A DNA stretch of 20,751 nucleotides, taken from NCBI GenBank assembly GCA_937885815.1, contig CALABM010000096.1, positions 1 to 20,751 of the forward strand, given 5' to 3'. This stretch comes from an uncultured Verrucomicrobiales bacterium. GTDB lineage: Bacteria > Verrucomicrobiota > Verrucomicrobiia > Verrucomicrobiales > Akkermansiaceae. How positions within the stretch are numbered: the stretch's first letter is position 1; every line of letters starts with the position of its first letter. The notes beneath the pieces were generated by a model. It was given only the letters and a program-made list of their open reading frames with translations, was not told the DNA's origin and ran no database searches. Below, in pieces: positions 1 through 7,060 of the stretch. Made by a program: the position numbers and the translations under genes.

Positions 1-43
1 CCCCTCGCCTCCAGCCTCCGTTTTTTTCGGAGAAAAAACTTCG

Positions 44-78
44 GCTTGGCAAGCCTTTTGGTTTGCCAAGCTTTTTTT
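44..78 (+). terminator. Intrinsic terminator at window start
   Basis: A 9-bp stem (44-52 pairing with 63-71) with a 10-nt loop is followed by seven T residues at 72-78, the classic rho-independent form. It probably ends a plus-strand gene lying before the window. A-rich sequence at 33-38 before the stem means it could also act on the minus strand, ending the lipoprotein gene at 160-807. Confidence 0.75.
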
Positions 79-159
79 ATTTCGCGAAGCCGATTTCTTG
101 GTGAAGTGCCGTTGTGAATGGACGCAATAGCCAGACTGAAGCGATAGTGGCAGCGGGAT

Positions 160-807
160 TTAATGGGTAAGGCCAAGAACCCACGTTGTTATGCCGAAGG
201 CAATGTTACCGATAATCATCACGGGGACATCGATGCACGCAGCTGTGGCGCCTGCTAGGGGGTAGGCGTAGAGGGCGTGCCAGTCCGCGTGAGTTTTGCT
301 CAGGCCTTCCCAGTAGAGTGAGTCGTGAGTAATGGGGAAGCAGTTCACCATGACGGGTGTGGCACCCGGTGGCAAGCTTTGAAGGAAGGGGGCATCTTTC
401 AGGGGCTGGGGGGATGCCAGTAGTTCTCCATTCCATGTTCTGCTGACGTCGCTTTTACGCCAGCCGCGTTGATCGTTAGCACTAGGAAGGATAAGGTGCT
501 CTTCACCCGCGCTTCCCAGAACGCTTAGGCTGATGTTTGGGAACTCATGGCGACTGCGGCAGCGGGTTTGTACGCAGGGCTCGTAGAAGTCATTCCCCAC
601 GCGCATGAATTGCACCTGCACAGAATCACGGCTCTGTGGCTGTGCGGGTGGGTTAGTGAGGTGCTCGTAGCGGAGCTCACTGATAGTGGCTTCCTGCCAT
701 TCGCCCCATGATTTCGGGATGAGGTAATTCTGGCTCAGGCATGAGCTGAGGCTCGCAACACAAAGTGCAGCGGGAATCAACAGGCTGAGGCGGGAGCAAG
801 GGCGCAT
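160..807 (-). CDS. Hypothetical lipoprotein with hydrophobic C-terminus
   Basis: This 215-residue protein begins with a basic, hydrophobic signal peptide ending in a lipobox (LSSC, with Cys23 as the lipidated residue), so it should be exported and lipid-anchored. The middle is polar and not recognised. The C-terminal 30 residues or so (about 183-212) are hydrophobic and include IDVPVMIIGN, which loosely recalls the C-terminal IDLP motif of small YceK-type envelope lipoproteins; that resemblance is weak. No convincing promoter is visible just before the ATG. The gene lies downstream of the tRNA-Val terminator on the same strand, so it may rely on readthrough or a cryptic promoter. Function unknown. 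The lipoprotein call is firm; the family is not. Confidence 0.7.
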   Translation of the reverse strand: MRPCSRLSLLIPAALCVASLSSCLSQNYLIPKSWGEWQEATISELRYEHLTNPPAQPQSRDSVQVQFMRVGNDFYEPCVQTRCRSRHEFPNISLSVLGSAGEEHLILPSANDQRGWRKSDVSRTWNGELLASPQPLKDAPFLQSLPPGATPVMVNCFPITHDSLYWEGLSKTHADWHALYAYPLAGATAACIDVPVMIIGNIAFGITTWVLGLTH

Positions 808-847
808 CTGAGTGGAAGGACTGTGAGTGGTTCAGGCGTGAGGGTAC

Positions 848-873
848 AAAAAAGCCCCTCTGGTGAGGGGCTT
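848..873 (-). terminator. Terminator of tRNA-Val
   Basis: An 8-bp GC-rich stem (853-860 with 865-872, loop of 4) is followed on the minus strand by a run of T (complement of A848-853). It sits about 6 nt past the tRNA 3' end, consistent with termination of a single-tRNA transcript. Confidence 0.8.
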
Positions 874-878
874 ATTGA

Positions 879-950
879 TACGCAGTATAAGATTCGAACT
901 TATGACCCCATCCGTGTGAAGGATGTGCTCTACCACTGAGCTAACTGCGC
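879..950 (-). tRNA. tRNA-Val (anticodon CAC)
   Basis: The minus strand folds into a full cloverleaf. It has a 7-bp acceptor stem, the D-arm GCUC/GAGC, an anticodon stem CAUCC/GGAUG around the loop UUCACAC (anticodon CAC, reading GUG), a 5-nt variable loop, and a T-arm AUAAG/CUUAU with loop UUCGAAU. The discriminator base is A, as usual for valine. No CCA is encoded. The first acceptor pair is G1-U72 instead of the usual G-C. A clear promoter lies upstream and a terminator downstream, so it is a monocistronic tRNA gene. Confidence 0.93.
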
Positions 951-980
951 TTTGGATTCACTCGGAATGAGTGCGGCGGG

Positions 981-1009
981 ATTTTAGCGCGTTTGTTCCC
1001 ACTTTGCAA
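981..1009 (-). promoter_or_regulatory. Promoter of tRNA-Val
   Basis: Minus-strand TTGCAA (1004-1009), a 17-bp spacer, then TAAAAT (981-986). The predicted start at about 974-975 leaves a short 5' leader before the mature tRNA end at 950. Confidence 0.75.
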
Positions 1010-1070
1010 GCTTTTTTTTGTGAAATGAGCATTTTTTCGGAAAAATCCGCGAAATGCAGGGGAATGAGCC

Positions 1071-1114
1071 TTGAAAAGAAAGCCGGGCGCGGTCATGATG
1101 AGCGGCGCCCGGCT
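1071..1114 (-). terminator. Terminator of the MalY/PatB gene
   Basis: A perfect 10-bp GC-rich inverted repeat (1081-1090 with 1105-1114, loop of 14) lies 23 nt after the stop codon. It is followed on the minus strand by a T-rich tail (complement of 1071-1080). Confidence 0.75.
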
Positions 1115-1136
1115 TACTATATTATAAGGGGAGGGA

Positions 1137-2291
1137 TTACTTGTTTGCTAAGTGGGCCAGAACGGCGTCCCGGATGGCATCCAAGCCGGTGCGGAGCATT
1201 TCCGGGGAGGTGGCGAAGTTCAGGCGCACGCACTGGGAATCACCAAAGTTGGCGCCGTTATCCAAGTACACGCCTGCTTTCTCACGGAAGAATGCGTGGG
1301 GGCTTTCCACACCGAGGGCGGAGCAATCAATCCAAGCCAGATAGGTGGCCTCCTGGTGGCGGGTCTTCAGCATGGGGAGCTCGCGGGCGATGTAGTCTAC
1401 CACGTACTGACGGTTGGCGCGGAGGGTGCGCAGGAGCTGTTCATGCCACTCCCAGCCGGAGGTGTAAGCGGCGAGTGAGGCGGCATAGGCGAAGACGTTC
1501 AGAGTGGGGAGGCTGTGGCCTTGGGTCTTGCGGATGGCGGCGCGGAGTTCGGCATTCGGCACGGCCATGTAAGTGAAGCAGATGCCGGCGATGTTGAAGG
1601 TCTTGCTGGGGGCGCTGAGCATGACGGTGCGCTGCTGCATGCGCTCGGAGAGGGTGAGGGCGCAGACGTGCTGCTTGTCCTCATCCAGCACGAGGTCGCA
1701 GTGGATTTCATCCGAGCAGAGGATGAGGTCATGGCGCTCGCAGAAGTCCGCCACGCGCTCCATTTCCTCGCGGATCCAGGCGCGGCCGAGGGGGTTGTGC
1801 GGGTTGCAGAGCAGGAAGAGTTTCGTGTTCGGGGTGACGGCGGCCTCCATGGCTTCCCAGTCAAACTCCCAGCGCTCGCCGGTGTACTTGAAGGGCACGC
1901 TCAGCAGGCTGCAGCGGGCATCCTCATGGCAGTGCAGCATGGGCGGGTATGTGGGGGAGCACACCATGACCTCGTGCTGCGGCTCGGGGCATACGGTGCG
2001 GGCCACCAGAGTGAAGGCGGGCACGCAGCCCGGCAGCTCATGCAGCCACTCAGGCGCAGCATTCGTGACGCCGTGTTTCTTCACCAAGTAAGCGGTGATG
2101 GCGGCTCGCAGTTCATCCGTCATGAAGGCATAGCCATAGAAACGGTGATTCAGGCGCGCCTGCAGGGCATCCACCACGCAAGGCGGGCTCTCGATGTCCA
2201 TGTCAGCTATACCGAAGGGCAGCGGCCCTTGCAGGTCCCACTTAATGTTGCCGGTTTCGCGGCGGCAATCTGTCGAGGCAAAGCGTATCAT
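1137..2291 (-). CDS. malY: MalY/PatB-type pyridoxal-phosphate C-S lyase (aminotransferase fold I)
   Basis: This 384-residue protein has the length and motifs of MalY/PatB enzymes. These cleave cystathionine or cysteine S-conjugates to a thiol, pyruvate and ammonia in the cytoplasm. Visible motifs are ADMD (30-33) and YGY (52-54) near the N-terminus, NPHNPLG (163-169) in the cofactor pocket, SDEIHCDL (193-200) whose Asp contacts the PLP ring nitrogen, SAPSKTFNIAG (226-236) with Lys230 as the expected Schiff-base lysine, and VRLNF (355-359) with Arg356 for substrate carboxylate binding. The gene stands alone, with its own promoter (TTGACG-N16-TATAAT) and terminator. Family membership is firm. 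Whether the role is methionine/cysteine metabolism or, as in E. coli MalY, also regulatory cannot be told from sequence. Confidence 0.9.
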   Translation of the reverse strand: MIRFASTDCRRETGNIKWDLQGPLPFGIADMDIESPPCVVDALQARLNHRFYGYAFMTDELRAAITAYLVKKHGVTNAAPEWLHELPGCVPAFTLVARTVCPEPQHEVMVCSPTYPPMLHCHEDARCSLLSVPFKYTGERWEFDWEAMEAAVTPNTKLFLLCNPHNPLGRAWIREEMERVADFCERHDLILCSDEIHCDLVLDEDKQHVCALTLSERMQQRTVMLSAPSKTFNIAGICFTYMAVPNAELRAAIRKTQGHSLPTLNVFAYAASLAAYTSGWEWHEQLLRTLRANRQYVVDYIARELPMLKTRHQEATYLAWIDCSALGVESPHAFFREKAGVYLDNGANFGDSQCVRLNFATSPEMLRTGLDAIRDAVLAHLANK

Positions 2292-2307
2292 AACAGATGG
2301 TTCTCAG

Positions 2308-2352
2308 TTTCGCCTTGATTATACTACCTGTGAGCGTTCCGTCAAGGCGAAA
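2308..2352. promoter_or_regulatory. Inverted repeat framing the malY promoter (possible operator)
   Basis: An 11-bp perfect inverted repeat, TTTCGCCTTGA at 2308-2318 and TCAAGGCGAAA at 2342-2352, has a 23-bp spacer. One arm runs into the -35 box and the other begins at the -10 box and covers the predicted start site. A regulator binding both arms would occlude the promoter. The predicted transcript starts inside the proximal arm, so an RNA hairpin from this promoter is unlikely. Confidence 0.45.
2318..2345 (-). promoter_or_regulatory. Promoter of the MalY/PatB gene
   Basis: Minus-strand TTGACG (2340-2345), a 16-bp spacer, and a perfect TATAAT (2318-2323). The predicted start near 2311 leaves a leader of about 20 nt before the ATG at 2291. 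Confidence 0.8.
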
Positions 2353-2403
2353 TTGCCACCCGGTCAAGCTAAGCTGATTTTTTTAACTATGGGGGCTGAG
2401 GGG

Positions 2404-5400
2404 CTATGCTACTCCGGCCGTGGCGTTGATACTTTCAATGGTCTTGCGTATTTCGAGCAGGAGGGGCATATTGTTGGAAAAAAGCCCTACAATGTCCCCT
2501 TTATTTGTGAAGGGAGGTGCCATGAGTACTCGCATATCTTTCATCAGTCCGTTTTGTACGATGAACTCAATAATGCGATTCACGAAATAAATCTGGCCGG
2601 CATTGAGGTTGTTATCATCCAGGAATTTGGCAAAAGCGGCTTTGGCGGCGGACATTTCCAGCCCCACGATGCTGCGCACAAACTCGCCCAGTGGCATGTT
2701 CTCACCGCATTCTTCTTCGTAAGCTTCACGGGTGCCGATTTCGTGCCACAAGATGCGCTCTAACTCCTTCATATCCGCTGCCGTGAGGGCTATGTTATTC
2801 TTCAGCTTTGAGATAACCACGGAATCCAGATGCTTTTTCAGGTAGGATTCCGCTTTTTCGCGGTATGTTTTCAGTAAGTCGTCGTCCGGTTTGTCGTGGC
2901 CATGGGTGATTTCGAGGATATCATCGTCAAAATCCGTGTCGTAGCGTCTGCTTTCCCGTGGGAGGTACTTCATGAGTTCGCGCAGCTGCGTGCGGATGTG
3001 TTCAAAGGTATTCACGTCCGCATTTTCCAGATATTGCGTCTGGAGTATGGTCTCGATGAGAGCTTTCTTTGCGGCGATTTCAGGAATGTTGGACACGGTG
3101 GAGATGGCGGCCACCTTAGAGCGGATTTCTTTGCGGCGGCGGGCTTGGGGCTCTTTTTCTCCGGCCAGATACGCCTGTTCAATGCCGTACATCAGGGCAT
3201 CAAAACGGAGGGCACTAACCTCATCCGGTTCAGGGTCGATGAGTGGGGCCAGTTCATGCCGTATATTTTCCGTATCTTCGTATGATAGGGATTGGTAGCC
3301 CTCAGGGCGTGCATATTGTTCCACGATGCGCAGGTGTTGATGCACGGCAAAGTTGTCACGATTGAGCTTCTGCACCTTGCTGAGCATTTCCTGCACGAGG
3401 CGCTCACGGAACTCTGTTAAATCTTCCGTTTGGTAGTTGAGGCCTTGCAGGCGTGAAACGATTTGAGCCTTGAGCGTGAACAGGGCGCCTTGAATGGTGG
3501 TGACGGAGGCGGATTCTTTTCCTTTCGCGTTCAACCGGAAGAATTCAAAGTTGCTGCAGAAGTCAAAAATGAAGAACTCCTTCTTGTCCGCTCCATCCAG
3601 CAGGCCGGGGCATAGACGCGTGCCGCGGCCTATCATTTGCCAGAACTTGGCTCGGCTCATCACCTTTTTAAAGAATACGAGATTGGCCACCTCCGGCACA
3701 TCTATGCCGGTGTCCAGCATATCTACTGTGATAGCTATCTGCGGCAATTTGCCGGGATTAGAAAAATCATCTATGGCGCTTTGGGCATAATTCAGGTAAT
3801 TATCAATTACCATAGCTTGCCCGGTGAGCTGCGGGTATTCGCGGTTAAATACCTCCAGTATCTTTTCAGCATGGGCGTGGTTACGGGCGAAGATGATGCT
3901 TTTAGCAATTTTGTTGCCGTAGTCCACGCGTATACCTTGTTGCATCAGGATGCTCAACACGTGCCGGATGGTATCCGTGTTAAATACGCGGCTGTTCAGG
4001 GCAGAGGCTTCGATTTTTTCCGGCAACTGGCCGTCCTCATCTGTGAAGGTCTGTTCGTATTCCTCTTTTTCTTCATCGCTGAGCTCATCGTACACGATGC
4101 CATCGCTCATGAGCTTCAGCTTGGACTCGATTGTTACATAGTCCACCAAGTAGCCGTCTTTGACTGCTTGGGCTAAATCATAGCCATATGTAGGTACTCC
4201 GGCTTCCAGCTCAAAGATTCCGTATGTATTTTTGTCAATATCATCTTTTGGTGTGGCTGTCAGGCCCACAAGCGGAGCATCAAAGTAGTTGAATATGTCC
4301 CGGTATTTATTATATATGGAGCGGTGGGCTTCATCACATATCAATAAGTCAAAATGGCCACAGGTAAAAAGGCGATTCCCCTCCTCATCTTGAGCGTTAT
4401 CGATGCAATTCATCATCGTGTTGTAGGTGGAGAATACACAGCGGGCGGTGAGATTATCTTTCTCTTCTACCAAGTTGGTCAGGCTCAGCTCCGGCAGCAT
4501 GTTACTGAAGGCGCGCTTCGCTTGCGTGACAAGCGCCGTGCGGTCAGCCAAAAACAGTATGTTTTTCACCCAGCCCATCTCCAGCAGCACTTTGCACAGG
4601 GCTATCACGGTGCGGGTTTTGCCGGAGCCGGTGGCCATTACCAGCAGAGCCTTTCGGCGGTTCTCTTCATCAAAAGCCTTGCATGTCGCCTTGATGGCTT
4701 CTTTTTGGTAGTAGCGTCCTGCTATCTTGCTGTCCACCTCGGCATGCCTCAGGCTCAGGCGGGTGCGCCTCAGATTATGCAATTTCTCTAGGTCACGGCG
4801 AGAATATATCTCAGCCACTCGGCGCTCATGGTATTGGTTGTCTATGATGTAGGTGTCAAAGCCATTGGTCAGGAATATCACCGGTCGTATTCCTTGCCGG
4901 CGTTCGATGATGTCGGCATACAGCTTGGCCTGCTGCCGCCCCTGTTCCACGCCGATGCTTGTTTTCTTGGCCTCCACCACGGCTAGCGCTAAGCCCGCTT
5001 TATCGTAAAGCACATAGTCTGCATAGCCCTTGCCCGCTTTGTTGGGCATGCCGCTTAATTCGACCTCGTTTATCCAGTCCCGGCCTTCCACCCAGCCCGC
5101 ATTCATCAGCATGGCATCGATGTAGAGCTTGCGTGTCTTGTATTCGCAAAGCTCCGGGGGCTCATTTTCGATGTGCTTCTGTTCCTCCTTGCGCTGGGCC
5201 GTCAGCTGCTCTTTCAGCGCGGCGTTTTCTCGCAGCAATTCCTCCAGCCGCGGATCCGGCTTGGTTTCAATGGGCTCAGGCGCTTGCAGAATGCAGCCGG
5301 CTGATTTTGCTAGGTCAGCGTTAAATTTTCCTTTGGGCTTCACCTTGCTGTAGCAGCGGGCCATGAAGCTCATCAGGATGTGTAACTGCTCCAAGCACAG

Positions 5401-5736
5401 CAGCGCTTCTTCTTCTTTGAAATTGTAGTTGCTGTGTGCAGCCTTGTTGCCAAGGTTGCGTATGTATTCCAAACGCTTGTATACGTGCTCGCCTACCAGT
5501 TTCCGGAACTCCGGAGTGCTCAGCATCCCCGCCAGATTGTCTTTCCATGGCTCTACTAAGGAGGTATCAACGGAATACAGCCAACGAACGGCGCATTCTA
5601 AGGCCCTTCGGCAGTTGATGATGGCAGACGCCCGGTCATGCACCAGTACTCGCTCTGCTGCTATCGCTATCTCTGCAAAGTGCTTAAACCGCGGTTCTTC
5701 AAGCAGAAAAACAAAATTTCCCGTAGGGCTGCTCAT
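2404..5736 (-). CDS. hsdR: Type I restriction enzyme R subunit (HsdR) with N-terminal DUF4145-like domain
   Basis: This 1110-residue protein is the ATP-driven translocase and nuclease of the type I complex. Residues about 15-125 look like a DUF4145-type helical domain. A charged coiled-coil stretch follows (about 162-192). Then comes a PD-(D/E)xK nuclease domain (Asp240, and Glu255-Ala-Lys257 in VVEAKK). The SF2 helicase motor follows: ATGSGKT (Walker A, 368-374), DEAH (468-471), TAT (493-495), DTGIDVPE (675-682) and GRGTR (703-707). A long helical C-terminus presumably docks on HsdM. All catalytic motifs look intact. Upstream, only a weak -10-like TATATA at 5751-5756 is seen, so expression may come from the recombinase promoter at 6996-7024 through the recombinase and HsdS remnants. 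It is transcribed last in the island, apart from hsdMS. Confidence 0.95.
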   Translation of the reverse strand: MSSPTGNFVFLLEEPRFKHFAEIAIAAERVLVHDRASAIINCRRALECAVRWLYSVDTSLVEPWKDNLAGMLSTPEFRKLVGEHVYKRLEYIRNLGNKAAHSNYNFKEEEALLCLEQLHILMSFMARCYSKVKPKGKFNADLAKSAGCILQAPEPIETKPDPRLEELLRENAALKEQLTAQRKEEQKHIENEPPELCEYKTRKLYIDAMLMNAGWVEGRDWINEVELSGMPNKAGKGYADYVLYDKAGLALAVVEAKKTSIGVEQGRQQAKLYADIIERRQGIRPVIFLTNGFDTYIIDNQYHERRVAEIYSRRDLEKLHNLRRTRLSLRHAEVDSKIAGRYYQKEAIKATCKAFDEENRRKALLVMATGSGKTRTVIALCKVLLEMGWVKNILFLADRTALVTQAKRAFSNMLPELSLTNLVEEKDNLTARCVFSTYNTMMNCIDNAQDEEGNRLFTCGHFDLLICDEAHRSIYNKYRDIFNYFDAPLVGLTATPKDDIDKNTYGIFELEAGVPTYGYDLAQAVKDGYLVDYVTIESKLKLMSDGIVYDELSDEEKEEYEQTFTDEDGQLPEKIEASALNSRVFNTDTIRHVLSILMQQGIRVDYGNKIAKSIIFARNHAHAEKILEVFNREYPQLTGQAMVIDNYLNYAQSAIDDFSNPGKLPQIAITVDMLDTGIDVPEVANLVFFKKVMSRAKFWQMIGRGTRLCPGLLDGADKKEFFIFDFCSNFEFFRLNAKGKESASVTTIQGALFTLKAQIVSRLQGLNYQTEDLTEFRERLVQEMLSKVQKLNRDNFAVHQHLRIVEQYARPEGYQSLSYEDTENIRHELAPLIDPEPDEVSALRFDALMYGIEQAYLAGEKEPQARRRKEIRSKVAAISTVSNIPEIAAKKALIETILQTQYLENADVNTFEHIRTQLRELMKYLPRESRRYDTDFDDDILEITHGHDKPDDDLLKTYREKAESYLKKHLDSVVISKLKNNIALTAADMKELERILWHEIGTREAYEEECGENMPLGEFVRSIVGLEMSAAKAAFAKFLDDNNLNAGQIYFVNRIIEFIVQNGLMKDMRVLMAPPFTNKGDIVGLFSNNMPLLLEIRKTIESINATAGVA

Positions 5737-5829
5737 CTTTTGTAGTTTGGTATATAGTTGATATCAAGACACTTCTACCATATTTCTGCTCGCAGAGCAA
5801 GCTCATTTATCATATTGGCTTGAGAAATG

Positions 5830-6231
5830 CTATTTAAAGCGTAATTTGTTGATGCGCTGGACGAAGGAATAGTATTGTTCCTGTAGATTATTGGGAGGCC
5901 ACGGAATTGAGAAAGTATTTAATTTTTCTTGATTGAGTTTGGGCTGTGCACTACCTGTAATAAGAGGCTTGATGTCTACTAAGGAAAACAAAATCTCGAC
6001 ATATTTTTGAGAGTGGATGTTTATAAATCGCAATACATGTGCATGATTGTTTACCCATATTTTGCCACATACAGAAAATGCAATAGGGGTATTTCTTGCC
6101 AACAAATTGGCGCCATCTTCAGAGACCAATAGAAGAGGCTCGTTAAATATGTAACCATCAACATAATCTACAATGCCAGATGCTCCATAATATGGATAAG
6201 CACCGTTGATTCGCTTGTCAGATGCATTTTC
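5830..6231 (-). pseudogene. Orphan HsdS TRD2 segment (5'- and 3'-truncated)
   Basis: This open frame of 133 codons has no start codon of its own; the only in-frame starts are internal, such as TTG at 6127-6129. It matches residues about 195-323 of the intact HsdS (7061-8101), from SDKRINGAYPYYGASG to KLR, then stops two codons later. By hand alignment roughly 80% of residues are identical over about 120 positions, but the DNA differs at many synonymous sites, so it is not a recent copy. It holds almost exactly one target-recognition domain and lacks the following conserved helix. Its 5' edge coincides with the point where the recombinase reading frame stops resembling its family. It could be a silent specificity cassette or simple debris. 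Any translation would be in a different frame from the recombinase. Confidence 0.8.
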
Positions 6232-6983
6232 AGCCGCTCATGTGGCTTATCCAGTGTGACGAAGAGCGCCGGGTTTTTATCCCGGCGTTTAGAGAGGTAC
6301 TGCAGAAGGTGGAGCTTGGTGCGGGCGTCAAAGTACACTCGGCGCTCTTTATCTCCTTTGCCGAAAACGACGCATTCTCTCTGTTCAAAATTGATATCGT
6401 GGATATTCAGGTTGACGAGCTCACCTACGCGTATACCGGTGGAATAAAGTAAATCTACCATGGCGAGATCCCGTATTTCTCTGCATCCATCCCGCAGCCT
6501 CTCGATGTTTTCATCACTGATGATTTCTTTTACCACGGTTTTGGTTTTGATTTTATGGATTCGGCGCATGGGGCTTTTCAGGATGCAGTCTTCCTCTTCC
6601 AGCCATGAGAAAAAGCTGGAGATGTTGCGCCGTATATTATCCACTGTCACCTTACTGCATTGGCGGAGTGATTGGTAATTCACGAGGTAATGGCGTATTT
6701 CATCGGTATTGATGCGTCGGACCGGGGTGGAGATGTTGGCCAGCATGTGTTCCACAGTCACGCGATAGTATTGCAGGGGGCGCTCTGAGCAGCCCTCTAT
6801 GCGCTTGGCATTCAGGAATTGCTGCAGGTATTCAGCGTTTGTTGCCGGGGCCGCGGGTTCTTTGCCGTTGCTCAGGTGCTTCAGGAGTACCTCCTGGAGT
6901 TTTTTCATTTGTGTAACGCTCAGATATTCTGCCATTTCGTTGAGAATATACACCAGTTTCTCGTCCATGCTGTTCGTGTTCAT
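6168..6983 (-). pseudogene. Tyrosine recombinase (XerC/XerD-like), C-terminally truncated
   Basis: The N-terminal core-binding (SAM-like) domain is present (about residues 50-135, numbered from the ATG at 6992). The first part of the catalytic domain follows: TGIRVGEL with catalytic Arg188, and the beta-hairpin GKGDKERRV carrying the Lys. After about residue 255 (position 6228) family-like sequence ends. The frame then runs for about 19 codons through the HsdS fragment in the wrong frame and stops at 6168. The HxxR motif, the second His/Trp and the nucleophilic Tyr are all missing, so it cannot be a working recombinase. The ATG at 6992 lies upstream of the predicted transcription start, so translation more likely begins at 6983 or at the next ATG, 6968. 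Recombinases in this position beside hsdS usually switch specificity genes. Confidence 0.8.
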
Positions 6984-6995
6984 AAGCAGCATGGG

Positions 6996-7024
6996 AGTAT
7001 AGCAGAAGGGCTATACCCTGTCAA
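6996..7024 (-). promoter_or_regulatory. Strong promoter for recombinase remnant (and probably hsdR)
   Basis: Minus-strand TTGACA (7019-7024), a 17-bp spacer, and TATACT (6996-7001) make this the closest match to consensus in the window. The -35 box begins right in the T-tail of the hsdS terminator. The predicted start is near 6989. Confidence 0.85.
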
Positions 7025-7049
7025 AAGAGCCGGCTTTAGGCCGGCTCTT
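7020..7049 (-). terminator. Terminator after hsdS
   Basis: A perfect 10-bp stem (7025-7034 with 7040-7049, loop of 5) lies 12 nt past the hsdS stop. On the minus strand it ends in four T residues, two of them in the stem. It separates hsdMS from the recombinase-hsdR unit. Confidence 0.75.
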
Positions 7050-7060
7050 CAGAATTGAGA

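Noticed and set aside
879..950. tRNA gene as attachment site for the R-M island
   Set aside because: The island starts more than 1.4 kb away beyond malY. I noticed no duplicated tRNA end in the sequence I read.
1515..2318. Plus-strand open frame (267 codons) opposite malY
   Set aside because: The malY frame has complete PLP-enzyme motifs; the opposite frame is a codon-bias artefact.
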